This document shows positions 22,371 to 31,615 of a stretch of DNA of 64,000 nucleotides, piece after piece. The stretch lies in the NCBI RefSeq assembly GCF_963576615.1, contig NC_088717.1, positions 53,974,526-54,038,525 on the forward strand, in the 5' to 3' direction. Made by a program: the position numbers and the translations under genes. Position 1 is the stretch's first letter, and the number at the start of each line of letters is the position of its first letter. This stretch comes from Watersipora subatra. Lineage: Eukaryota; Bryozoa; Gymnolaemata; Cheilostomatida; Watersiporidae. The notes beneath the pieces were generated by a model. That model was not told where the DNA came from, did not search any database, and saw nothing but the letters and a program-made list of their open reading frames with translations.

Positions 22371-22381
22371 TATAATAAATG
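22371..22381 (+). promoter_or_regulatory. TATAATAAATG start box of the capsid-like gene
   Basis: The ATG (22379-22381) is the start of the 330-residue capsid-like protein. The same stretch read on the minus strand (TTATTATAATAAATATAG) lies directly upstream of the minus-strand gene starting at 22358, so this is a second divergent box. Confidence 0.7.
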
Positions 22382-23371
22382 TATACAGGAGAATTAAACC
22401 ACAACGCGCCCGCGAGAGACAGACAGGGGCTAAAACAGCACAAATTATGTGCACGAGTTGTGCACAATCCATCTACAGTGAGTCCATGTGATGAGCTGGT
22501 AAACAAAATGCCGCAGCTAACACCCAATACAGTTCTTTACTCCGAATCGCTTAATATAACCTACAATTTCAAACTAGCCAGTGATGGAACTGAAGCAGAT
22601 ATTCTCGATCATCTTACATCAGCGATCGTAGAAAAGTTTAAGATGACCATAAATGGTCAAACTATATCTGACATATCAAACTACTCTCATCTAGCGATAT
22701 ATAGAGAGTTTTGGCATTCAAAAGAAAGATATACTTATGATCTTACGCATAGAGGTATTCAGTCTACAGTAACTAAAAAGAAACGACATTCGATAAACGG
22801 CGCGGCTGAAGACATTCTCGCAAAGATTCATGATGAGAGATATTCTTTTCACCTAAGTTCATTTTTAACTTACGCTGCCTTTACTCCACAGGCGATCTCA
22901 AACAATGTAGAGTTTTATAACAAATTTGCCGCGGGTGAGTATACGCTGACCAACCTCTGCTTGGAATATGACTACATTTTAGAACCTAGTCTTGCTGAAG
23001 GCATTAAACAAACATATTCTAATCACAGTCACATTATCAAAGATTACAAATCTCACACGACTAATGATATACAAAAAGAAGAGTCTGAGTTTGAAATAAA
23101 CATAAATGCCAGCTATAAAAGTCTTCGAGCGATCGTGGTGTTTTTCAAGGCGGACAACTCTGTTGACACTGCTTATTATAATCCGATGCTAAAAGATGTC
23201 AAAATAGATATAGACGCCGCTACAAACCAGCAATTTACATCAAATTACTTAGCTCCCTACTCGTATCAGGGCGCAGTCAAGTTCGCTAAAACTTGGACCA
23301 AAACTGCGGTGAGAGTGCCAATAAATGATGAGGACGATCTAAACAAAGACGTTTTCTCAAGGCTGCTATAA
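22379..23371 (+). CDS. Intact candidate major capsid protein of the Polinton
   Basis: A 330-residue frame without any interruption, the longest intact gene in the element. The conserved-looking core starts near residue 45 (NTVLYSESLNITYNFKLASD) and has beta-rich segments typical of double jelly-roll capsid proteins, including FEININASYKSLRAIVVFFK and YYNPMLKDVKIDID near the C-terminus. It is shorter than classical Polinton hexon-like proteins. It follows a fused TATAATAAATG box and precedes a row of small genes. The first ~40 residues (MYTGELNHNAPARDRQGLKQ) are basic and poorly conserved-looking. The capsid assignment is inference from fold-like composition and gene order; a structure prediction would decide. 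Confidence 0.6.
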   Translation: MYTGELNHNAPARDRQGLKQHKLCARVVHNPSTVSPCDELVNKMPQLTPNTVLYSESLNITYNFKLASDGTEADILDHLTSAIVEKFKMTINGQTISDISNYSHLAIYREFWHSKERYTYDLTHRGIQSTVTKKKRHSINGAAEDILAKIHDERYSFHLSSFLTYAAFTPQAISNNVEFYNKFAAGEYTLTNLCLEYDYILEPSLAEGIKQTYSNHSHIIKDYKSHTTNDIQKEESEFEININASYKSLRAIVVFFKADNSVDTAYYNPMLKDVKIDIDAATNQQFTSNYLAPYSYQGAVKFAKTWTKTAVRVPINDEDDLNKDVFSRLL

Positions 23372-23385
23372 ACGAGTATTTTCCC

Positions 23386-23550
23386 ATGTTTTACTACAAC
23401 TACAGAATGTACCTCGCACCTATTTTTGTTTTAGGTACTATGGCGAGCCACATCGACTTTGACAAAAATGTATTAATAAATGTCGCAGACGAAGCAAATG
23501 AAGCAACCAACCATCAAAAAGAATCCGAAGAAACTGTCAACAATCTGTAA
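23386..23550 (+). CDS. Possible 54-residue membrane protein overlapping the next gene
   Basis: The frame reads MFYYNYRMYLAPIFVLGTMA with a short hydrophobic segment, then an acidic tail, ending at 23550. It begins 15 bp after the capsid-like gene and overlaps the start of the gene at 23480 in another frame. It lacks the TAATAAATG box at its own start. It may be real and translated from the capsid transcript, or chance. Confidence 0.3.
   Translation: MFYYNYRMYLAPIFVLGTMASHIDFDKNVLINVADEANEATNHQKESEETVNNL
23471..23482 (+). promoter_or_regulatory. TATTAATAAATG start box
   Basis: Variant of the box with TATTAA in place of TATAAT; its ATG (23480-23482) starts the next gene. Confidence 0.6.
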
Positions 23551-23758
23551 TAAGATGAAAACTGAAGCTGTCAAGACATCCGAGACAATGTTTGAGACAT
23601 TGCCTGAGACATCACTCAAAAAATATATTTTACCCATCGGTCTAGCTGTAGGCTTTATATATTTTTATTGGCCTGCACCAAAACTAGCGTCACAGCCTCC
23701 ACAGCTGGAGGTGGTGAAACATGTAGTTGGTTCTCCAAAGAAAACTCGTAAATTTTAG
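23480..23758 (+). CDS. Small single-pass membrane protein, intact
   Basis: Ninety-two residues: a basic N-terminus (MSQTKQMKQPTIKKNPKKLS), a helical middle with ETMFETLPETSLKK, one membrane helix YILPIGLAVGFIYFYWP at about residues 49-65, and a basic tail PKKTRKF. It starts at a fused TATTAATAAATG box and its stop is 2 bp before the next box. Likely a minor virion or membrane protein; family not recognised. Confidence 0.6.
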   Translation: MSQTKQMKQPTIKKNPKKLSTICNKMKTEAVKTSETMFETLPETSLKKYILPIGLAVGFIYFYWPAPKLASQPPQLEVVKHVVGSPKKTRKF

Positions 23759-23760
23759 CG

Positions 23761-23771
23761 TATAATAAATG
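23761..23771 (+). promoter_or_regulatory. TATAATAAATG start box
   Basis: Perfect copy of the box; its ATG at 23769 starts a short frameshifted gene. Confidence 0.65.
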
Positions 23772-23956
23772 ACTACAAACTCGATCAAGGATCTTAGGAA
23801 CGCAATATACCAGGGTGGTCTCAAAGCCGTGGCAGTTTCGGAATCAAACTACGTGACAAAAGCGATGGGTTTGAAAGATAGACCCATAAAATTCAAACCA
23901 AAAGCTTGGCAATGCTCGCTTTAGACATCGGAGCTGGTACTTACCCTACAGGATGA
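23769..23956 (+). pseudogene. Short Polinton gene, ~62 codons, frameshifted
   Basis: It reads MTTNSIKDLRNAIYQGGLKA and continues to about KDRPIKFKPK. A one-base shift near 23905 separates this from the ending LAMLALDIGAGTYPTG before TGA at 23954. In the unshifted frame a stop appears at 23919. The family is not recognised. Confidence 0.45.
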
Positions 23957-25309
23957 AAATATTCGGTGGATTTAAAAATTCGCGATTTTGCGAACAGTCA
24001 ATTCCGCGAATTATTAAATTCCGTGAATAATTAGTTCTATTTTTCAATTACAAGGGAGAATAACTACTGCCTCAAATTAAAAACTAGCCGCTAGGCATAA
24101 ATACTAAATGTAGCTGAGTTCCAAAACCTTTTTAAAATCATCGCTGGGCCTTTGAGTTAACCCCATTGCCAATGCATCACATTTCTTTACTAAATTATTG
24201 AAGGTTGTCACAAGATATGCAGAATAGAGTCATTGCAAAAATAGCTGCTGGGAAGAAGTACTAATCGTAGCCGAGTTTCAAAATTTTTTTAAAATCATTG
24301 CCGGGGCTTTGGGTTAACCCCATTGTCAATGCATCAAACTTCTTTACAAAATTATTGAAGGTTTTCACAAGTTATTCGGCATGGCATTTTCATCGAAAAA
24401 ATCTCTCCTAGTCTTTTTACATTGAAATCAACTCCATCAATCTCTAATACCAAAGTTGAAGACGATAATGATTCTGATCTGGACATTATGGTATGTATTT
24501 GATTTGCAGTGCAGATACGTTTTTCCATAATTAACTGCGTTAGTTAATTCTTTTGTTTAAAAACTGATCGCTTTTATTAAATACTTCAGCTATTGTTTTT
24601 GTACTTCCTTTACACTTATTAATATTTTTTCTTTTTTGTGTTTACTGTGATATTATTGGCTCGCCACAACTCCGGCTTGACCGGAGGTAAGGAGAAAAGC
24701 GCGAGACCGAAAGAGGAAGATCTGCTAGTGACTCACTTTCGGTTTGAAGCTCAGTGAGGACGTGTTTGTTTTGTCTCCTGCTAAGTAATGACTTGTTAAA
24801 GAACCCACTGAACTAGAGTAACTTTAGTTCACATTTACTGCAGATTGAGAATGAAACAGAACCTATTCCGATTACGAAAACTAGAGACAAGTAGTAATAT
24901 TCACCAAGGCAGTAATATTGGCAGAGAAGCAACCAGTCAACCTAGACCCCTTCATCAACAACAACTCCTTGATATCGCTGCAGCAAACATGATTATATAT
25001 ATTATACATTTTATCTCATGTATATATATATATATTATAATTTATTACAAACTTGAGTGTACAAATAAAATATTTCAAATACAAATAAAATTTTATAAAC
25101 GATGAATGGAGTAAATAAAAACAGTTTAGCCCATATGGCGGTTGTCTGGCAATAAAAATAAACTGATACTCTTGATAAGTAAATACTAGCGTGTAATGGT
25201 GCTCTCTGACTAATTATTTTGGTAATAGCAGCTCTATATCGCTATCACTGTCTTGGTAGACGTTAAAGACGATTCTCTCGCTACTACATGGCTGGAAAGG
25301 GAGTTATCA
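23957..25309. other. Probable secondary insertion inside the Polinton; no element gene
   Basis: Nothing here matches the Polinton gene style. Bases about 24081-24213 recur as about 24237-24372 (shared taaccccattg(c/t)caatgcatca and aaattattgaaggtt), a local duplication spaced 155 bp. A frame ending VEDDNDSDLDIM is followed by gtatgt near 24491, and tttactgcag near 24842 precedes IENETEPIPITKTRDK, which together look like two exons of some other transposon. No terminal repeats were found. Confidence 0.4.
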
Positions 25310-25862
25310 TCAGAAATCTCCTCGTGGCTTACTATTGCAAAGTTCTGCCGGTTGGCTAAAAATTTGTGCTCGTAAAGGCATTTTTGTTCCTTTTTTAAAC
25401 CAGATATATTTTTTTCTGGCTTCAGCTTTTACTTTATCGACATTGATAGTTTCCAACAGACGAAGAACTTTTTCATGCTCATCGACTATAACATTAAACT
25501 CATCATCCGTAATTAGATCATCATCTAAAGCTCTCGAGACTTTTTTTTCCATTACTGATATTTTAGCATTTAGTATAGAATGCTTCCTAGCGCGCTTTTT
25601 TCTTTTTACCGCAATGTTTGGCTATCGGCGTAAGAGCAACCGCTATTAAACCGAATGCGGCTCCCAAAGAAGTGAGCACTAAACCTACAACTATACCCAC
25701 TACAGAGAGTGAGGTTACAATCCCAGCAGTTGACTCCGCCACTGCCAAAGATCCTAAGACTGTTGTAATATTTTGCAAAGCACTCGTTACCTTACTATAT
25801 TTTTTATACAAATTCCACCTGCTACTTTTAAGATCTTGAAATTCATTGCGAATTGCTCTCAC
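25310..25862 (-). pseudogene. Hydrophobic Polinton protein, frameshifted, downstream of integrase
   Basis: The first part has a charged helix (NEFQDLKSSRWNLYKKYSKV), then a long Gly/Val/Ala-rich hydrophobic stretch (IVTSLSVVGIVVGLVLTSLG) and a basic KHCGKKKKAR end. A frameshift near 25590 leads to a second part beginning at about 25552 (MEKKVSRALDDDLITDDEFN) that is charged and helical. Together about 170-185 codons. No ATG opens the first part in frame, so the true start is lost or frameshifted. It could be a virion membrane or pore-like protein. It follows the integrase on the same strand. Confidence 0.5.
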
Positions 25863-25917
25863 GCGATTATATCATTCCAGACAACCATCAGGCGCTGATG
25901 GCAATTGTGGGTATATT

Positions 25918-26861
25918 TTATCCGTCATTTATTAGACCTTCAGTGTCAGGGGGTACAACTCGCAACTGCTCTCTTGTAAATGTTCTGTTATCAATACATC
26001 GCAAAGTGTACAATGCTGGCTGTGTTTCCCACGAGCGAATTTCATCAATTTCGTAAATGACGACATGCCAAATAGTGTCAGTAGCTCTGTACCGTGTGTC
26101 ATTGTGTTCTTTTCCTGGTTTATAGAGGTATCGAACTAAAGAATCTATTGGAAAATCTTCTGGTATTTCTTTGTATTGAGGCTGTGGAACGTTGTCTAGC
26201 TTTATCGCTTCAGCTGGTTTCATTCACATCATTTGAGTTTCCTCATCATTAATTGAATCTAGCAGTGCTAATAGCATTTTCACCCACTGATGTGACGCCT
26301 TATTAGTTGTAATCTCTTCAGTGTATTGAAGAGCGAAAACCTTTTCCGCTAAAGTGCGATTAAATCTCTCCACAAATGCCATATTTTTCTTGTTTAGCGA
26401 TCTTTAACTTTTACACCATGATCTTACATCAGTTCGATAAACGATCTCAGAAACTCATTACCTTATCAGCCATAAGCTCTTTCGGGTAGTTTAGTAGTCA
26501 TCTAGAATATATATTTTGTATCGCTTCTACAGTCTCTGTCAATCTTTTAGTTTTGAGAAGTTCGGCTTCTTTGTATCTAGAGGCTATATGTCTATCACAG
26601 TCAATGCGTATTTATATTTTCCATCATGCGGTAAATAAGGTATATCTACTTGGTGAGTGTGATTTGGCTTTTCTTGACCGTAATGGGGAAACATTACTTT
26701 TTAGGCTTTAGTTTGTAAACTTGGTATACAGGTTGTCTATCTAACCTATGCTGAATATTATTTTTAGATAGCTCAGGAAGTTTTTTATGGAGTTTCGCAG
26801 CGGCTCTTGTACCCCGCTGGTAACTGGCCGGAGAATAATACAACTCTTTAAGTTTTTCCAT
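25918..26861 (-). pseudogene. Polinton integrase pseudogene
   Basis: It starts at ATG 26861 in a CATTTATTATAA box (minus-strand TTATAATAAATG) with MEKLKELYYSPASYQRGTRA. Recognisable integrase pieces follow in different frames: HQVDIPYLPHDG near 26665 (first catalytic Asp region), a D-x-x-x-N-E-F-like region near 26450, and FVERFNRTLAEKVFALQYTE near 26370 (catalytic Glu region), then the C-terminal domain from about 26223 (VRYLYKPGKEHNDTRYRATD and QPALYTLRCIDNRTFTREQL). At least three frameshifts and several stops make it inactive. This DDE-type, retrovirus-like integrase is a hallmark of Polintons. Confidence 0.85.
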
Positions 26862-26870
26862 TTATTATAA
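26859..26870 (-). promoter_or_regulatory. TTATAATAAATG start box of integrase
   Basis: Minus-strand box whose ATG is the integrase start. The 21-bp satellite begins immediately upstream, so the promoter region beyond the box has been replaced by satellite. Confidence 0.65.
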
Positions 26871-26871
26871 C

Positions 26872-28509
26872 CAATTTGTAAAATGTTGTAGTGAATTTGT
26901 AAAATGTTTTAGTGAATTTGTAAAATGTTTTAGTGAATTTGTAAAATGTTTTAGTGAATTTGTAAAATGTTTTAGTGAATTTGTAAAATGTTTTAGTGAA
27001 TTTGTAAAATGTTTTAGTGAATTTGTAAAATGTTTTAGTGAATTTGTAAAAGGTTTTAGTGAATTTGTAAAATGTTGTAGTGAATTTGTAAAATGTTTTA
27101 GTGAATTTGTAAAATGTTTTAGTGAATTTGTAAAAGGTTTTAGTGAATTTGTAAAATGTTTTAGTGAATTTGTAAAATGTTGTAGTGAATTTGTAAAATG
27201 TTGTAGTGAATTTGTAAAATGTTTTAGTGAATTTGTAAAATGTTTTAGCGAATTTGTAAAATGTTTTAGTGAATTTGTAAAATGTTTTAGTGAATTTGTA
27301 AAATGTTTTAGTGAAATTGTAAAATGTTGTAGTGAACTTGTAAAATGTTTTAGTGAATTTGTAAAATGTTTCAGTGAATTTGTAAAATGTTTTAGTGAAT
27401 TTGTAAAATGTTTTAGTGAATTTGTAAAATGTTTTAGTGAATTTGTAAAATGTTTTAGTAAATTTGTAAAAAGTTTTAGTGAATTTGTAAAATGTTTTAG
27501 TGGATTTGTAAAGTGTTTTAGTGAATTTGTAAAATGTTTTAGTGAATTTGTAAAATGTTGTAGTGAATTTTTAAAATATTTTAGTGAATTTGTAAAATGT
27601 TTTAGCGAATTTGTAAAATGTTGTAGTGAATTTGTAAAATGTTTTAGTGAATTTGTAAAATGTTTTAGTGAATTTGTAAAATGTTTTAGTGAATTTGTAA
27701 AATGTTTTAGTGAATTTGTAAAATGTTTTAGTAAATTTGTAAAACGTTTTAGTGAATTTGTAAAATGTTTTAGTGGATTTGTAAAGTGTTTTAGTGAATT
27801 TGTAAAATGTTTTAGTGAATTTGTAAAATGTTGTAGTGAATTTTTAAAATATTTTAGTGAATTTGTAAAATGTTTTAGCGAATTTGTAAAATGTTGTAGT
27901 GAATTTGTAAAATGTTTTAGTGAATTTGTAAAATGTTTTAGTGAGTTTGTAAAATGTTGTAGTGAATTTGTAAAATGTTTTAGTGAATTTGTAAAATGTT
28001 TTAGTGAATTTGTAAAAGGTTTTAGTGAATTTGTAAAATGTTTTAGTGAATTTGTAAAATGTTGTAGTGAATTTGTAAAATGTTGTAGTGAATTTGTAAA
28101 ATGTTTTAGTGAATTTGTAAAATGTTTTAGCGAATTTGTAAAATGTTTTAGTGAATTTGTAAAATGTTTTAGTGAATTTGTAAAATGTTTTAGTGAAATT
28201 GTAAAATGTTGTAGTGAACTTGTAAAATGTTTTAGTGAATTTGTAAAATGTTTTAGTGAATTTGTAAAATGTTTTAGTGAATTTGTAAAATGTTTTAGTA
28301 AATTTGTAAAACGTTTTAGTGAATTTGTAAAATGTTTTAGTGGATTTGTAAAGTGTTTTAGTGAATTTGTAAAATGTTTTAGTGAATTTGTAAAATGTTG
28401 TAGTGAATTTTTAAAATATTTTAGTGAATTTGTAAAATGTTTTAGTGAAATTGTAAAACGTTGTAGTGAATTTGTAAAATTTTTGAGTGAATTTGTAAAT
28501 GTTGTAGTG
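26872..28509. repeat. 21-bp satellite, about 77 copies, strictly in register
   Basis: The unit is gaatttgtaaaatgttttag + t. From 26893 to 28489 every unit start falls at an exact multiple of 21, so there is not one indel in 76 units. Substitution variants recur in blocks (for example a gga...aag...tgt unit at 27502, 27775 and 28342), showing higher-order duplication. It sits directly 5' of the integrase gene. Confidence 0.97.
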
Positions 28510-28514
28510 AATTT

Positions 28515-28767
28515 GGTATATCTACTTGGTGAGTGTGATTTGGCTTTTCTTGACCGTAATGGGGAAACATTACTTTTTAGGCTTTAGTTTGTAAATTTGG
28601 TATACAGGTTGTCTATCTAACCAATGCTGAATATTATTTTTAGATAGCTCAGAAAGTTTTTTATGGAGTTTCGCAGCGGCTCTTGTACCCCGCTGATAAC
28701 TGGCCGGAGAATAATACAACTCTTTAAGTTTTTCCATTTATTATAACCAATTTGTAAAATGTTGTAG
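28515..28767 (-). pseudogene. Duplicate of the integrase 5' end, start box and first satellite units
   Basis: Bases 28515-28767 repeat 26638-26890 nearly exactly (few substitutions): the first ~75 codons of integrase, its ATG (28737) in the same CATTTATTATAA box, and the first satellite unit. The duplication therefore copied coding start plus satellite as a block. The gene copy is truncated where it joins the first satellite at about 28510. Confidence 0.9.
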
Positions 28768-28936
28768 TGAATTTGTAAAATGTTTTAGTGAATTTGTAAA
28801 ATGTTTTAGTGAATTTGTACAATGTTGTAGTGAGTTCGTAAAATGTTTTAGTGAATTTGTAAAATGTTTTAGTGAATTTGTAAAATGTTTTAGTGAAATT
28901 GTAAAATGTTTTAGTGAATTTGTAAAATGTTTTAGT
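28747..28936. repeat. 21-bp satellite, second block (about 9 copies), split by a hAT element
   Basis: The same unit as the main array, with slightly more divergence (gtacaatg, gagttcg). It is interrupted at 28936 by the hAT insertion and resumes at 30018-30037. Confidence 0.9.
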
Positions 28937-30017
28937 TAGAGCTGCACATTGATCGCGTTAATTAAACGATTAACGGGATCTATACAAATACACGATTAAC
29001 TGAGTTGAGCCAATTAATCTTCAATTAAAATGCAACGAGGTGATGATCATGATGTAGTTACTTTGTATTGTTTAATATATAACATTAACATAGCAGGTTA
29101 CTACCATTTAATTTACTAACAAATAAATATTATGACATGCGACACTTTCTTACAAATTATATACAACCACAATTATTTTGAACTCAACTATGAAACACTA
29201 AGTGAGCGCTATAATTAAACTTGATTATACAATGCACAACCACCGTGCCAATCTAGCCGCTAACAGTCATGTTGTTAGCTGTTCAAAATGTTTCTAGGTA
29301 ATGGCAACAAAAGCGATTTCAGTATTATTTAATACATGTATCTTACGGTCTATCTTTTGTTTATTTTTAAAAACTTTCTTTGGTAAATTATACATGTAGG
29401 CTATTTTAATTTTTCAAAAAATCACACTCATATTTGAGATTTAAAATATTAGTAATATAAGATTGACACTCTATTGGTACATGAAAGCAGAAAAATGTCT
29501 TCCATACTAAGTAGCGCATTTCTGCATGTTGTTGTAAGCGTAAACAAGAAAGGGAAGTGCAATATATGCCAGAAAGAATTTGCCTACCACCACAGCACAT
29601 CATCATTAAGATATAATTTAACTAATTCTCATCCTACCGAGCAGAAATCATCACCAGCTGTCGCAGACAATAACTACTGTCCCCTGCGAGTGGCTATATT
29701 GTATGTAGGAAGAGGGCATCTCTTTATTCAGATAATGTGAATAAACTGTGCTACCTCAACTCTTGACTGACTTAATTATAGACTTTCATAGACTGTTTTC
29801 ATACTCATAATAATTATTACACTGTAACTTATGTACATTGTGCATAACACGTACTCCTGCAAACAATTGTCTCAAATATAATTAATTTATATGTAGCTGT
29901 ATTATTTGTTTTTGATATGCAGGTTTTTACTAGATTAATTCTAAGATTAATCGGAGATTAACTGGTTCAGACCAGTTATTAATCGCGATTAATTTATATA
30001 ATCGTTGTGCAGCTCTA
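28937..30017. mobile_element. hAT transposon derivative, 1081 bp
   Basis: Ends are TAGAGCTGCACA at left and its complement TGTGCAGCTCTA at right. The flanking satellite sequence GTTTTAGT is duplicated exactly on both sides (28929-28936 and 30018-30025), an 8-bp target duplication typical of hAT elements. Only a BED-finger-like fragment remains inside; the transposase catalytic region is absent, so it was moved in trans or later deleted. Confidence 0.93.
29495..29740 (+). pseudogene. BED-type zinc-finger fragment of hAT transposase
   Basis: The frame from ATG 29495 reads MSSILSSAFLHVVVSVNKKG then KCNICQKEFAYHHSTSSLRY and ends about 30 residues beyond the finger. The Cys-x2-Cys and the final His fit a BED finger, but the first His position after the Leu is replaced (LRYNLTNSHP), so zinc binding is probably lost. 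BED fingers are the usual N-terminal DNA-binding domain of hAT transposases. Confidence 0.6.
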
Positions 30018-30042
30018 GTTTTAGTGAATTTGTAAAATACCG

Positions 30043-30270
30043 TAAAAAAGTGCCCCACAGGCTATTTTGAACCAGAAGAGTGCCCCATAGGCTATTTTGA
30101 ACCAGAAGGGTGTGTACCAATATTAACAAATGCCTGTACTAATGAACTGTGTTCTATTTGCTTCGGTGATAAGGCAGTAGCTACTTAAACATACATTTCA
30201 TGAAGAGTGGGCCAACAACTCCACAACTCTAGTGATTGCCCAATGTGTAGACAATCAATGGATGCATAAG
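30043..30270 (+). pseudogene. RING-finger gene remnant
   Basis: A frame shows two tandem copies of C-P-x-G-Y-F-E-P-E, then CTNELCSICFGDKAVAT and a TAA near 30187. In shifted frames follow KHTFHEEW and DCPMCRQSMDA. The order Cys-x2-Cys, His-x2-His, Cys-x2-Cys matches a RING domain with two frameshifts and a lost cysteine. It lies between the satellite and the right terminal repeat, so it may be a captured or original Polinton cargo gene. RING proteins usually act as ubiquitin ligases. Confidence 0.5.
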
Positions 30271-30273
30271 GTG

Positions 30274-31047
30274 AAAACACACTAGGCGTTATTTAGAGCG
30301 ATATCGCGCTGCATGGCGCTAATCTGCGCTAAAATTCACTCAGCGTGCTCATGCAGAGCGATAACGCTAGACTTTTTCTACACAACTTTATCGCTCGCGA
30401 GATGCATTTCGATTTGTTAAATATTACCAAAACGCAATTTTATGGTGGGTAATTATTTCTTATCGATGCTCAACAACGTACAGCAGCGACAATTTGCTAT
30501 TTTGTTACGATTGAAACATCTTCAGAACGAACACTGAATTGTTCATAAATTTACTAACAGCACTCTCAGTCCTGTACACCATTACAAAAAATCCGAGTTG
30601 AAAACCAACATTTGGAGTCAATTGTTGCACAGGTTGACCATCTTGAGAATGGTACATATTTAATATACATATATTAAATATAAAAAATCACTACAAAATA
30701 AAATATGTATAAAAATCGTAAAATTTTTACAGTTAAAGATACAATAATCATTTTTTCTTATGTCTTCTTGTAGTGTAGGCAGTGTACAATCCGTGAAAAT
30801 GAGATAGGTTTAATAACAAATGCAGAAGTTTACGTTGTTTACGTTGCAGGCCTAGACGGCGCCATATCGACTTACCTAAATTTATTAACAACTCCAAAGA
30901 AACTAATGACACGGAGTTTTGTTGGCAGTTTGTGAGTGTGCCCATTATATCGTTTGCTAGTGAATCGCTCAAGTGTGTTTAGGCACACGCCAGCGATATT
31001 TCCGCCCTCCTCATGACGCTCGCGATAAAATCGCCTAGTGTGTTTGG
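30274..31047. mobile_element. Harbinger-like non-autonomous element in the right TIR
   Basis: AAACACACTAGGCG near 30275-30288 and its complement CGCCTAGTGTGTTT at 31032-31045 form terminal inverted repeats. A short frame seen better in the left TIR (13390-13506: MVPSSRQRKQRKLLHLLINL ending RRHKKK) resembles the N-terminal exon of Harbinger transposases. Part of this element (from 30656) belongs to the Polinton terminal repeat and is mirrored at 13205-13597. Confidence 0.45.
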
Positions 31048-31609
31048 ACCTTTAGAGTTACAATCATTAAAAACCAAGCCACGCCTGTCAGATTATAATG
31101 AACCATCATTAGAATCCTTAGTAACGAAGAATTGTTACGGTTGTTAGATACGTGGAATGAATATCCTCCTTCCTGTGCATAGCACTTGCAAGTACATGTA
31201 TATAGCGCTTGAATGATTTTGTAATATGACAGGTGTACAGGCCTCTCCATATAAATTTCTCACGTTTTTCATCATTTATATTATGCACAGGGTTTTAAGC
31301 CTACACTAAATGACCTAATGTTCAGTCAAGCGTATAATAAATAGACGATCAGAGGCTTAAAGAAAAGCTATAATAAAGGAGCTTGTACAAATGGCAAGCG
31401 TGACCAGCACTTAGGTCGCGCGCTTTTTGGCAGCCGTACAACTCTTTTGCGAAGTTTCCACCGCAATATATACAGATTTCTCAAATTTTGCATTTTTTCA
31501 AAATCCAGGGATTTTTAAAACTTACTTACTTTTTTAATTTTTTCGACATTTTTAAGGCAAAGTGCCAGGGTGAAGATTCTGAGCCAGAACCTCCATATTA
31601 CATACTACT
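30656..31609. repeat. Right terminal inverted repeat of the Polinton
   Basis: Inverted complement of 12653-13597, ending CCATATTACATACTACT. It carries the mirror copy of the TATAATATAAATG box (31273-31284) with the same KNVRNLYGE-type reading into the element, here with extra changes. Confidence 0.93.
31273..31284 (-). promoter_or_regulatory. ATAATATAAATG box in right TIR
   Basis: Mirror of the left box; the ATG is followed on the minus strand by ATG and codons for KNVRNLYGE, opening towards the element interior. Confidence 0.5.
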
Positions 31610-31615
31610 ATTAGT
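31610..31615. repeat. Polinton target site duplication ATTAGT, right
   Basis: Identical to 12647-12652 and directly adjacent to the CT terminus of the element. Confidence 0.9.

Larger units (their letters stand above)
12653..31609. mobile_element. Polinton/Maverick element, 18,957 bp, full-length but decayed
   Basis: The element is bounded by AG...CT termini, long terminal inverted repeats and an identical 6-bp target duplication. Its genes are those of self-synthesising, virus-like Polintons: protein-primed-type DNA polymerase B, retroviral-like integrase, a capsid-like protein and several small structural or membrane proteins. Polymerase and integrase carry nonsense and frameshift changes, so the copy cannot be autonomous. 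About 1.6 kb of satellite, a 1.08-kb hAT insertion and about 1.3 kb of unexplained sequence account for its inflated length. It sits in intron 1 of the membrane-protein gene A. An FtsK-like ATPase and a cysteine protease, usual in this class, were not recognised. Confidence 0.95.

Noticed and set aside
26872..28509. CRISPR-like array
   Set aside because: Units are contiguous with no unique spacers; it is a plain satellite.
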